A DNA stretch of 29,539 nt from Pontimonas sp. GTDB lineage: Bacteria > Actinomycetota > Actinomycetes > Actinomycetales > Microbacteriaceae. Position numbers and translations under genes: made by a program. The notes beneath the pieces are model-generated. The model did no database searches and had not been told where the DNA came from. It saw only the letters and a program-made list of their open reading frames with translations. Position 1 is the stretch's first letter. Every line of letters begins with the position of its first letter. This document shows, piece by piece, positions 22,763-29,323 of this stretch. The stretch lies in the NCBI GenBank assembly GCA_021741945.1, contig JAIOWV010000005.1:1-29539 (forward strand). The letters run 5' to 3'.

Positions 22763-24466
22763 TTAGATGACCTGCTTTCGGACGTACCCTGCCAGTAACT
22801 CGATCGTATAAACCACAACAAAAATAGCGATGATGATTGCTGCCGTAGTGTCAAACGCGAGAACCTTCATCGAATTGAACAACAGAAACCCGATGCCACC
22901 GCCACCGACAATCCCGAGGATTGCAGAGGACCGAATATTGATGTCGAAGGTGTACAACAGCTGACCAATCAATGCCGGCATCACCTGCGGCATTACTGAG
23001 GTGAAAAGTTCTTGGAATCGTGTCGCACCAGTTGCTGTAACCGCTTCTCGGGGAGCGGGGTCGATTTCCTCCACGGAGTCGGCAATTAATTTCGCTAGAA
23101 AACCAGCCGTCCCGATGGACAGCGCAAAAATTCCTGCCACTGGACCTAAACCGATGGCAGCAACAAAGATGATTGCCAAGATCAGCTCGGGGATTCCGCG
23201 GATTATGACGAGCACAACGCGGGTTAGGGAATACACCGCCCTGTTGACCGAAACGTTGACGGCTGCCAAAAAACCAAGAGGAATACTGAGCAGGGATCCA
23301 AGAACTGTCGACACCGCTGCGATCGCCAGAGTCTCGACCATTCCCTGAAAAATCTGCGGACCGGCCGTAACGAAGTCCGGTGGAATCATCCGCAGGGTGA
23401 AAGTGAAAATGTCACCAAAACTTGTGAAGAAGCGGAAAAAGTTGATGTCGACGGCGATAAACCCAGCGACAATCAACCCCGCGAAAAGGTATCCATACCC
23501 AGCGGCGACGACCCTTTGCCTAGTCCATGGGGGAAGCACTCGAGAGCTCGGGGTCCTCCTGCGAGCCTGGTCTGGCATGGAAGCGACTTGTGGCCGGCGA
23601 GTTTCCAAGAGCTTCCACTTTCGAGCTCCCGGTAAGTTTCCGCCTTCGCCCTGAAGGAGCATAGCCCTCACTCCTGCGGCGAGAATCTCCATTAGCAAGA
23701 TGAAAACAAAGATGACGGTCACAACACCAAGCGCTTCGCTATAGGCGAGCTGGCCCAGTGTTTCCTTGAGCAGTAGTCCCACTCCACCTGCTCCCACGAG
23801 ACCTAAAACTGTGCTGGAGCGGAGATTGATATCGAGCCTGAAAAGGGCAATCGAAATAAACGCCGGCGTTATCTGGGGAACAATGGTTGTGACGATGGTT
23901 TGGAAGCTTCCCGCGCCAACAGACGACACCGCTTCTCGGGGTTGCTTGTCGGTCTGTTCGATGGCGTCGGCGAGAAGCTTTCCAATCATGCCTATGGAAT
24001 GGAATGCAAGGGCGAGAATCCCGGGCAGCGGGCCGATACTCAATGCTCGCACCAGAATCAGCGCGAAAACGAGATCGGGGACTGCTCGGTTGAAGACAAT
24101 AATCCCTCGCGCGATGGTGTACACGACGGGATGTGGGGTGGTGTTTCTCGCGGCCAGGAAGGCGAGGGGAACCGAGAGCAGTATTGCGAGGAAGGTCCCG
24201 AGAACCGCCATCCAGAATGTTTCGAGAGTCAACGCCAACGCTCGGACAAGAACGTCGAAGTTCACCGGGAGCATGTAATCGACAAGATTGGCAATATCGC
24301 TGATGCCGCCGAAAACAGTGAGCAGGTCCATCTCGACAAAAATCCAGGCACAAATAGCAATCAAAGCGAATGAACCCACTGTTGAGCGGGTGACCAGTGA
24401 GGGTTTGGTCAGCGATGGTGTCAGTCGCGATGTGGCACCCCGCTGCGGCGGGGCTTTAGTTGGCAT
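22763..24466 (-). CDS. phnE: Phosphonate ABC transporter permease, fused PhnE-PhnE
   Basis: A 567-residue protein with two full PhnE-type permease domains in one chain. Each half contains a BPD_transp_1 domain with its EAA coupling loop: EAVSSVGAGSFQTIVTTIVP in the first (about 175-195) and EAVTATGATRFQELFTSVMP in the second (about 465-485). The halves also repeat DINLRSSTVLGLVGAGGVG and DINIRSSAILGIVGGGGIG. A polar linker (about 270-315, with RRRTPSSR) separates them. Most PhnCDE systems have one or two separate PhnE proteins; a fused form gives a fixed heterodimer. The start overlaps the phnC end by 11 nt. With PhnC and PhnD it imports a phosphonate. Confidence 0.93.
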   Translation of the reverse strand: MPTKAPPQRGATSRLTPSLTKPSLVTRSTVGSFALIAICAWIFVEMDLLTVFGGISDIANLVDYMLPVNFDVLVRALALTLETFWMAVLGTFLAILLSVPLAFLAARNTTPHPVVYTIARGIIVFNRAVPDLVFALILVRALSIGPLPGILALAFHSIGMIGKLLADAIEQTDKQPREAVSSVGAGSFQTIVTTIVPQITPAFISIALFRLDINLRSSTVLGLVGAGGVGLLLKETLGQLAYSEALGVVTVIFVFILLMEILAAGVRAMLLQGEGGNLPGARKWKLLETRRPQVASMPDQARRRTPSSRVLPPWTRQRVVAAGYGYLFAGLIVAGFIAVDINFFRFFTSFGDIFTFTLRMIPPDFVTAGPQIFQGMVETLAIAAVSTVLGSLLSIPLGFLAAVNVSVNRAVYSLTRVVLVIIRGIPELILAIIFVAAIGLGPVAGIFALSIGTAGFLAKLIADSVEEIDPAPREAVTATGATRFQELFTSVMPQVMPALIGQLLYTFDINIRSSAILGIVGGGGIGFLLFNSMKVLAFDTTAAIIIAIFVVVYTIELLAGYVRKQVI

Positions 24467-25280
24467 TCTTCATCGCCTCCAAGGCTCGAATACTCTCCTG
24501 GGCGATTTCATCAACGTCTACATCCGCTGGCGCGACCCGCTGGTAAACCTCCATCACCTTCTTCTTGCCGATTTTTTTGGGTGCGTCATCGAGGACAACT
24601 TCACCATCGCGCAAACCAATGATTCGCTCTGCCCAGCCGAGTGCGAGCTCGACCTGGTGAAGGGTTACGAGGACAGTGAGGGCCTCCTCCTTCGCAACCC
24701 GAAGCAGAATTTCCATCACCTGAGCGCTTGACTCGGGGTCCAATGATGCGACGGGTTCATCCGCGAGCATCACGGCGGGTTGTTGCATGAGGGATCGCGC
24801 AATCGCGACCCGCTGCATCTGCCCGCCCGACAATGTGTCGGCGCGCTGAAAAGCGTAGTCCGCCATCCCAACGCGGTCGAGGTGCTCCAGAGCGCTCTTT
24901 CTGTGGCGAAGGGGGTAGCTTCCCACACCGAACCGGGGACCAAACAAGGACCCGAGGGAACCCGAGAGGACGTTCTCGATAGCGGTGATCCGTCCCACCA
25001 AGCCAAATTGTTGAAATATGAAGCCGATGTGCCGGCGAGCTTCGCGAAGCTGTTTCTTTGATGCCGTGTTGATGTGAGTGCCGAGGACCCAGACATCCCC
25101 GGAGGTGGGAGAGGTGAGGCCGTTGAGGTGCCTCATCAGGGTCGATTTGCCGCTACCCGAAAGGCCGATCATCGCGACCATCTGGCCCTTGGGGACCTGG
25201 AGGCTGACGTCCCGCAGAGCGCGAGTGCCGGTCTCGAAGGTCTTGCTGAGGTTGATGACGTCAATAACGTTTTCTGACAC
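24456..25280 (-). CDS. phnC: Phosphonate ABC transporter ATP-binding protein
   Basis: A 274-residue ABC ATPase starting at GTG 25280, preceded by AGGAAGG. Walker A is GLSGSGKST (39-47), the signature LSGGQMQR is at 150-157 and Walker B VMLADEP is at 170-176. The HLNGLTSPTSGDVWVLG stretch and the HQVELALGWAERIIGLRDG segment are typical of PhnC. It powers the fused permease encoded next. A C-terminal extension of about 30 acidic residues (APADVDVDEIAQES) goes beyond the core fold. The gene is separated from phnD by 80 nt that hold a strong hairpin. Confidence 0.93.
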   Translation of the reverse strand: MSENVIDVINLSKTFETGTRALRDVSLQVPKGQMVAMIGLSGSGKSTLMRHLNGLTSPTSGDVWVLGTHINTASKKQLREARRHIGFIFQQFGLVGRITAIENVLSGSLGSLFGPRFGVGSYPLRHRKSALEHLDRVGMADYAFQRADTLSGGQMQRVAIARSLMQQPAVMLADEPVASLDPESSAQVMEILLRVAKEEALTVLVTLHQVELALGWAERIIGLRDGEVVLDDAPKKIGKKKVMEVYQRVAPADVDVDEIAQESIRALEAMKNAN

Positions 25281-25307
25281 TGCTTCGCCTTCCTAGGGTG
25301 AATGCGG

Positions 25308-25346
25308 TGAAGCCGGGGTCGAGAGAGGCAGTCGACCCCGGCTTCA
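25308..25346 (-). terminator. Intercistronic hairpin between phnD and phnC
   Basis: A perfect 15-bp inverted repeat (25308-25322 with 25332-25346, 9-nt loop) lies 14 nt after the phnD stop and upstream of phnC. No U-run follows on the minus strand. It is best read as a partial terminator or 3' stabiliser that keeps the binding protein more abundant than the transporter core. Confidence 0.65.
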
Positions 25347-25360
25347 GTGCGGCTAGAGGA

Positions 25361-26332
25361 CTATTCGCACTTGGAGGAGCCTGTGACTTCACAGACTTTG
25401 CGGACACCGTCATAGAAGGAGTCGTCACGTTCGACGTAACCCCAGATCTTCTCGTCGGTCAAACCACATTCATCGACCGACGCGCAGATGCCGGACGCAA
25501 CGAGAGCGTCAATATTTGCTTCTTCCACGATGATCCGGCGGATTTCCGCCTTGAGGGAATCTGGGAGGCTTCCGAGCATAGCCAGAGGGGAGCCGGCGAT
25601 CACTTCAGATTTCCACACGGTCTTGATTTCGCCTTCCTCGATGTCACCAGACTCGATCAGGTTCTTGTCGACCATCGCGTCGAAGGCAAAGCCGGCTTCG
25701 CAGTCCCCGTTCTTCACCGCAAGGACTGAAGCATCGTGGCCGCCCGCGAACACGGGAGTCACGTCGGCCTCGGGATCAATTCCTGCCGAGAGGAGGCCCT
25801 CGGACGGGTACAGGAAGCCAGAGGTGGACGCGGGATCAACGAAACATACTGTTTTGCCAGCGAAATCCTCGATGGCGTTGACGTCGCCGTTGCTGGCAAG
25901 TGCGATTCCGTAGGCCTGGTAACCCGGCTCAATGTCGGGCCCGTCCGTCATGACCCCAGCAACTTCCAGTTCAGCTCCCCGGATATCGGCGAGCACGTAC
26001 GAGAAGGGTCCGTACTGCGCAAGGTGAACGCGACCAGAGACCTGACCCTCGATGACGCCTGCGTAGTCGGTGGCTTGAACGAACTCCACTTCGATTCCGA
26101 GCTCTTGTTCAAGAACCTCAATAATCTTCTCGTAGCTTTCGACCAAAGAACTGGACTCCTCGGATGGAACTGCTCCGAAGACGAGTGTTTCTGGCCAATC
26201 GGCCCGCTCGTCGGTTGCTGCAGACTCTGTGGGGGCAGGGGCTTCTGCCTCCTCGGCGGCTGAACAGCCGGCGAGGACGAGGGCGAGAGCTGACCCAGCA
26301 GCTAACGCCCCAAATTTCTGTGAGCTAGACAT
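25361..26332 (-). CDS. phnD: Phosphonate ABC transporter substrate-binding lipoprotein
   Basis: A 323-residue PhnD/SsuA-type binding protein. It opens with a short signal peptide ending in the lipobox LVLAGC, with lipidated Cys23, followed by a Glu/Ala/Pro-rich linker. The mature part begins TLVFGAVPSEE and contains the VHLAQYGPFSYVLA and VCFVDPASTSGFLYP segments typical of PhnD, the latter contributing to the phosphonate pocket. It captures phosphonates at the outer face of the membrane for the transporter encoded by phnC and phnE. Cys at 275-295 (SGICASVDECG) and near the C-terminus could form a disulfide. ATG 26332 has only a weak GAAAG upstream. Expression is probably tied to phosphate starvation through the upstream PHO-box-like repeats. 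Confidence 0.93.
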   Translation of the reverse strand: MSSSQKFGALAAGSALALVLAGCSAAEEAEAPAPTESAATDERADWPETLVFGAVPSEESSSLVESYEKIIEVLEQELGIEVEFVQATDYAGVIEGQVSGRVHLAQYGPFSYVLADIRGAELEVAGVMTDGPDIEPGYQAYGIALASNGDVNAIEDFAGKTVCFVDPASTSGFLYPSEGLLSAGIDPEADVTPVFAGGHDASVLAVKNGDCEAGFAFDAMVDKNLIESGDIEEGEIKTVWKSEVIAGSPLAMLGSLPDSLKAEIRRIIVEEANIDALVASGICASVDECGLTDEKIWGYVERDDSFYDGVRKVCEVTGSSKCE

Positions 26333-26365
26333 ATCTTGGGCTTTCTTTCTCTTGAAGGTAGGGAA

Positions 26366-26380
26366 GTGTGAGACTCACAC
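26366..26380. repeat. Inverted repeat in the phnD leader
   Basis: GTGTGAGACTCACAC has perfect 7-bp arms around one central base, 34-48 nt upstream of the phnD start. It could be an operator or a short stem near the transcript start. Confidence 0.5.
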
Positions 26381-26387
26381 GCTTGTG

Positions 26388-26431
26388 AACGTAGGAACCG
26401 ACGGTTACGATTTGGTGCGACATTGGTGAAC
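26388..26431 (-). promoter_or_regulatory. Candidate PHO box upstream of phnD
   Basis: On the minus strand four 11-nt units run in register: GTTCACCAATG, TCGCACCAAAT, CGTAACCGTCG and GTTCCTACGTT. The first matches the actinobacterial PhoP direct-repeat core GTTCACC fully; the other three match it at 4 of 7 positions, two of them keeping ACC. The array ends 55 nt before the phnD ATG, suitable for PhoP activation under phosphate limitation. The match is moderate, so this is a candidate only. Confidence 0.45.
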
Positions 26432-26463
26432 CTCGCAAAACGATTCGATCTCAGCTCGTTACG

Positions 26464-26477
26464 AGTTGTTAACAACT
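26464..26477. repeat. Perfect 14-bp palindrome in the phnD/HlyC gap
   Basis: AGTTGTTAACAACT is perfectly self-complementary. It lies 33 bp beyond the PHO-box-like repeats and 167 bp before the HlyC/CorC start. A dimeric regulator site is possible; no function can be assigned. Confidence 0.5.
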
Positions 26478-26644
26478 TGAAAAACACTCGAGTCGCAGTT
26501 GAGGCTTCGGCAACACGACCTCTCGACCCGATGAATCTCGACATCTGGTGCCGGAGAGCCTGCCGGAATACTCGGTATTTCTCCAGCTGTGATTGCGACA
26601 CTCTTGTGACAAACAATGCCGCCACAGCGCGGAGAAAGTAGCGC

Positions 26645-27931
26645 GTGGAAGCCTTCCTTCTGTTTGTGCTCATTCTGACGAATGGGCTACTTGCGATGTC
26701 CGAGGTCGCGCTGCTCACCTCGAGGAGAGCAAAGCTCCAGGCAATGGCCGCAAAGGGCCGCAAGTCTGCGGCCCTGGCTCTGCGGGTCTCGGAGAATCCG
26801 ACCGAGTTTCTTTCGGCCATCCAGATTGGTATCACCTCGATCGGACTGCTCAGCGGAATCGTCGGTGAGGCGGTATTTGCCGCGCCCTTAGCTGAGTTTC
26901 TCCAGGACTTAGGTCTCGATGAAACGGTTGCGAGTGTTGGTGCGACGATTCTTGTTGTTCTCGTCGTCACCTATTTCGCCATCACGATTGGCGAATTGGT
27001 GCCGAAGCGATTTGGCCAGACCCATCCAGAGGTCATTGCCTCGATTGTGAGCGCCCCGTTATTGGTCACCGCCAAGATTTCCCGGCCGTTTGTTTTTGCT
27101 CTCAGTGTCAGCACCAACGCTCTCTTGCGGCTCCTTGGGGTGAAAGAAGGGCAAGCGGCGTCCGACACTGAGGACGAAATCGAAGCGATGCTGGATGAGG
27201 GTTCCCTGACTGGGCTGATTGAAACCCAAGAGCGTGACATCGTGCGCAAACTCTTCCGCCTGGATGAGCGGCGCTTGGGCTCGTTGATGGTGCCGCGATC
27301 CGAGATTGTCTTTGTCGACATTTCTGCGCCGGATGCTGAGAATTTTGATGCGATTGCAGGCTCACCGCACTCGAGAATCCCTGTGTGTGATGGGGATTTG
27401 GACACCATTGTTGGCGTTCTCAGCGCGAAGAGCGCCCTCGCCCAAATGGCACGGGGTGGAAAACTCAACCTCAAATACAAGCTCGAAGAGGCTGTCTATG
27501 TGCCAGAAACACTGACCGGTCTCGAGCTGTTGGAGCTGTTCAGGGAGTCGCGCAAGAGCTTTGCTTTTGTCGTTGATGAATATGGAAGCCTCGAAGGCCT
27601 TGTCACCCTCCAGGACATCCTTGACGCGCTCGTTGGTGAAATTGGTGAGGCGAGCGATGGAGAGCTAGAAGCTGTTCAGAGGGATGATGGCTCGTGGCTT
27701 CTCGAGAGCTCCATGGCCATACCCGAGTTCGAAGATCTACTGGGAATTAACAATCTGCCCCAAGATGGCAAGGGTAAATATCACACGGTTAGCGGGCTGG
27801 TCTTGTTGCTGCTCGGGCGACTCCCCGTTCCCGGTGACGCGGTGACCGTTGAGGGCTGGCGTCTCGAAGTGGTTGACCTTGATGGTCGTCGCATCGACAA
27901 GATTCTTGCCTCGAGGATTCCGGAGCTCTAG
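26645..27931 (+). CDS. HlyC/CorC family membrane protein (CNNM, CBS pair, CorC_HlyC domains)
   Basis: A 428-residue protein from GTG 26645, with GGAG ten bases upstream. Residues 1-170 form a CNNM-type membrane domain with spans near 1-20, 58-80, 96-118 and 133-160, and the conserved GELVPKRFGQ at 116-125. Two CBS motifs follow (about 210-265 and 275-332; MVPRSEIVFVD, then FVVDEYGSLEGLVTLQDIL). The CorC_HlyC domain is at 345-425. Relatives act in Mg2+/Co2+ homeostasis as exporters or exchangers gated by nucleotide binding to the CBS pair; the old haemolysin name is misleading. It stands alone, divergent from the phosphonate operon. Confidence 0.92.
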   Translation: MEAFLLFVLILTNGLLAMSEVALLTSRRAKLQAMAAKGRKSAALALRVSENPTEFLSAIQIGITSIGLLSGIVGEAVFAAPLAEFLQDLGLDETVASVGATILVVLVVTYFAITIGELVPKRFGQTHPEVIASIVSAPLLVTAKISRPFVFALSVSTNALLRLLGVKEGQAASDTEDEIEAMLDEGSLTGLIETQERDIVRKLFRLDERRLGSLMVPRSEIVFVDISAPDAENFDAIAGSPHSRIPVCDGDLDTIVGVLSAKSALAQMARGGKLNLKYKLEEAVYVPETLTGLELLELFRESRKSFAFVVDEYGSLEGLVTLQDILDALVGEIGEASDGELEAVQRDDGSWLLESSMAIPEFEDLLGINNLPQDGKGKYHTVSGLVLLLLGRLPVPGDAVTVEGWRLEVVDLDGRRIDKILASRIPEL

Positions 27932-27950
27932 GCGACACCCGCGGCCGAAG

Positions 27951-27979
27951 GTGTAACACCAAAGTCACAAGTGTTACAC
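27951..27979. promoter_or_regulatory. Double operator of the vapBC-like pair
   Basis: GTGTAACAC (27951-27959) and GTGTTACAC (27971-27979) are inverted copies, 20 bp apart centre to centre, and each is itself a palindrome apart from the centre base. The right copy contains most of the -10 element of the antitoxin gene. Two operator copies spaced about two helical turns fit cooperative autorepression by an antitoxin or toxin-antitoxin complex. Confidence 0.65.
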
Positions 27980-27980
27980 T
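27975..27980 (+). promoter_or_regulatory. Leaderless -10 element of the antitoxin gene
   Basis: TACACT fits TANNNT and ends 6 nt before ATG 27987. There is no Shine-Dalgarno sequence in the intervening TTCCCC, so the mRNA probably starts at or next to the AUG. Confidence 0.55.
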
Positions 27981-27986
27981 TTCCCC

Positions 27987-28256
27987 ATGCCCACAAGTCG
28001 CCCCCGACACATGATTACGGAGACCGATGCGCTTTCAGCGGCACTTGACCGAGCGGCTGAACTCTGGCCGGAGGACGCAAGCGACAAGGGGCGGTTACTG
28101 CGCCGGGTTCTGAGTGCCGGTATTGAGTCTGTAGAGACGGCGCAGAGCAACCGGCTGGCAACTCGGCGTGCCGCCATCGAGCAGGCCGCTGGAAGCCTCA
28201 GCGGGGTGTGGCCTGAGGATTGGCGCTCTAGCGTTCGGGACGAATGGCCGGCGTAG
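27987..28256 (+). CDS. Probable VapB-type antitoxin
   Basis: An 89-residue protein, identified mainly by its position directly upstream of, and overlapping by 13 nt, a PIN-domain toxin gene. The N-terminal half (ITETDALSAALDRAAELWP) and SDKGRLLRRVLSAGIESVE look helical and could form a DNA-binding fold of ribbon-helix-helix type; the C-terminal half ends in a Trp-rich stretch (GVWPEDWRSSVRDEWPA) likely to wrap the toxin. I do not recognise a named subfamily. It would neutralise the PIN RNase and repress its own promoter through the double operator just upstream. A second in-frame ATG at codon 9 is possible but has no better start signal. Confidence 0.75.
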   Translation: MPTSRPRHMITETDALSAALDRAAELWPEDASDKGRLLRRVLSAGIESVETAQSNRLATRRAAIEQAAGSLSGVWPEDWRSSVRDEWPA

Positions 28257-28648
28257 TAGTTCTTGACGCCAGTGCACTCATTGCACTGCATGACTCCAAC
28301 GACCGTCATCACAGCTGGGCGAGGGGCATGTTCGTCGACACCATCGCCGCCTCGCTGGTGATGTCGGTACTCACCTACGCGGAGGTGCTGGTCCATCCGA
28401 CAAGGGCGGGCAAGGTGGCGGAGTTTCAGCGGAGCATTGACGGGCTCGGCATAGAGATAGTCACAGTCGCCGCAGATGATGGACCAGCCCTTGCTCAACT
28501 TCGGGCATCGACGTCATTGAAAATGCCAGATGTCATCGTTCTGCACTCCGCGGCGAGGCTTGGCGCGTCACTTGCCACCACAGATCGTGGTCTCGCCGCC
28601 GAGGCGGCTGCGCAGGGGGTTCGTGTCTTAGGTCCTCGGGGCGCATAG
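28244..28648 (+). CDS. VapC-type PIN-domain ribonuclease toxin
   Basis: A 134-residue PIN-domain protein of typical length. The acidic metal-binding residues are visible: Asp8 (VLDASALIAL), Glu47 (TYAEVLV), Asp96 (KMPDVIVLHSA) and Asp114 (ATTDRGLA). VapC toxins are Mg2+-dependent endoribonucleases that cut tRNA or rRNA and stop translation when the antitoxin is lost. Translation is coupled to the upstream antitoxin through the 13-nt overlap. The pair looks intact and follows the HlyC/CorC gene. Confidence 0.9.
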   Translation: MAGVVVLDASALIALHDSNDRHHSWARGMFVDTIAASLVMSVLTYAEVLVHPTRAGKVAEFQRSIDGLGIEIVTVAADDGPALAQLRASTSLKMPDVIVLHSAARLGASLATTDRGLAAEAAAQGVRVLGPRGA

Positions 28649-28704
28649 GAAAACCTGCGAACGTATCTCGGAAGTGCGGTAACCAGGCGGCCCATCCCGA
28701 CGAG

Positions 28705-29145
28705 CTAGCTGAGGAGGATTTTGTACTGCATACGATCCGTAACCGCTACCTGGTCATAGAGGGCTCTAGCGGTCCGATTCTCCGGTGAGGTTGTCCAGTA
28801 GAGGCGTGGTGACCCCGCGGCCCTCGCAATCCTCTCGACTTCCGCGATGAGCCCTCGTCCGACTCCGAGGTTTCTGGCACCAGGGTCGACATAGAGATCC
28901 TCCAGGTAGCAGAAGGGTTCGGCGCTCCACGTTGAGGGGCGAAACAGGTAATGTGCGATGCCGATGATCTCGCCGTCACTAACCGCGACCAGGCCATGAA
29001 TTGGGAAATCCGAGTTCAAGCGCGCCCAGGTTAATGCGTACTGCTCCGGCGATAATTCCGACTCGTAAAAGGCGATGTAATCCTGGAAAATCCGAAGCCA
29101 GGCGTTCTCGTCGGCCGGTTGAATCGCTCTAGTGGATAGCGTCAT
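28705..29145 (-). CDS. GNAT family N-acetyltransferase
   Basis: A 146-residue GNAT protein. The acetyl-CoA-binding motif A is visible at 86-103, with VDPGARNLGVGRGLIAEV, after the LEDLYV strand. The C-terminal YWTTSPENRTARALYDQV is the typical motif B region, whose Asn and Tyr complete the fold. It transfers an acetyl group to an amine of unknown identity; members with this pattern include small-molecule and peptide acetylases. It starts three bases after the stop of a 46-codon ORF on the same strand, so they probably share a transcript. The 56-bp gap to the convergent toxin gene holds no clear terminator. Confidence 0.88.
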   Translation of the reverse strand: MTLSTRAIQPADENAWLRIFQDYIAFYESELSPEQYALTWARLNSDFPIHGLVAVSDGEIIGIAHYLFRPSTWSAEPFCYLEDLYVDPGARNLGVGRGLIAEVERIARAAGSPRLYWTTSPENRTARALYDQVAVTDRMQYKILLS

Positions 29146-29148
29146 GGC

Positions 29149-29289
29149 TTAGTTTCTCACACGGGGCCCAAGCGCCTGTGCGCGAACAGAGCCCCCGTGG
29201 GAGTGTCCCAGCGTTCTAGAGCGCTGGATGATCTCCTCGCTGCCTAGAGAACGATGAGAACCTGCACGCCTACTGCTTGCAGTAGCCAT
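29149..29289 (-). CDS. Small arginine-rich protein of unknown function (46 aa)
   Basis: An ATG-started frame of 46 codons with a strong Shine-Dalgarno AAGGAG (29304-29299) nine bases upstream, ending three bases before the GNAT start. The product starts MATASSRRAGSHRSLG and ends GPRVRN; it is basic, rich in Ser, Arg and Gly, and has no membrane segment or known domain. The good ribosome-binding site and coupling to the GNAT gene argue for real translation. It may be a small protein in its own right or a leader peptide controlling the acetyltransferase. A hairpin in the mRNA directly follows the start codon. Confidence 0.5.
   Translation of the reverse strand: MATASSRRAGSHRSLGSEEIIQRSRTLGHSHGGSVRAQALGPRVRN
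29270..29285 (-). repeat. Inverted repeat just inside the small ORF
   Basis: CTACTGC-TT-GCAGTAG has perfect 7-bp arms. In the minus-strand mRNA it begins two bases after the AUG of the 46-codon ORF, where a stem could modulate initiation. Confidence 0.45.
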
Positions 29290-29311
29290 GTCCTTTTTCT
29301 CCTTGACTTGC

Positions 29312-29317
29312 TAGCCT
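29312..29317 (+). promoter_or_regulatory. Candidate leaderless -10 for the right-edge gene
   Basis: TAGCCT fits TANNNT and ends 6 nt before ATG 29324, with no Shine-Dalgarno sequence in CTCCCA. The spacing equals that seen at 20229 and 27975. Confidence 0.4.
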
Positions 29318-29323
29318 CTCCCA

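Larger units (their letters stand above)
26333..26644. other. 312-bp divergent intergenic region with repeats and promoter candidates
   Basis: This gap separates phnD (minus) from the HlyC/CorC gene (plus). It contains, from left to right, a minus-strand -10 candidate TACCTT (26360-26355), an inverted repeat (26366-26380), PHO-box-like 11-nt repeats (26388-26431) and a 14-bp palindrome (26464-26477). I see no convincing open reading frame or RNA gene in the remaining part, 26478-26630; GGAG at 26631-26634 is the ribosome-binding site of the plus-strand gene. Confidence 0.6.
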
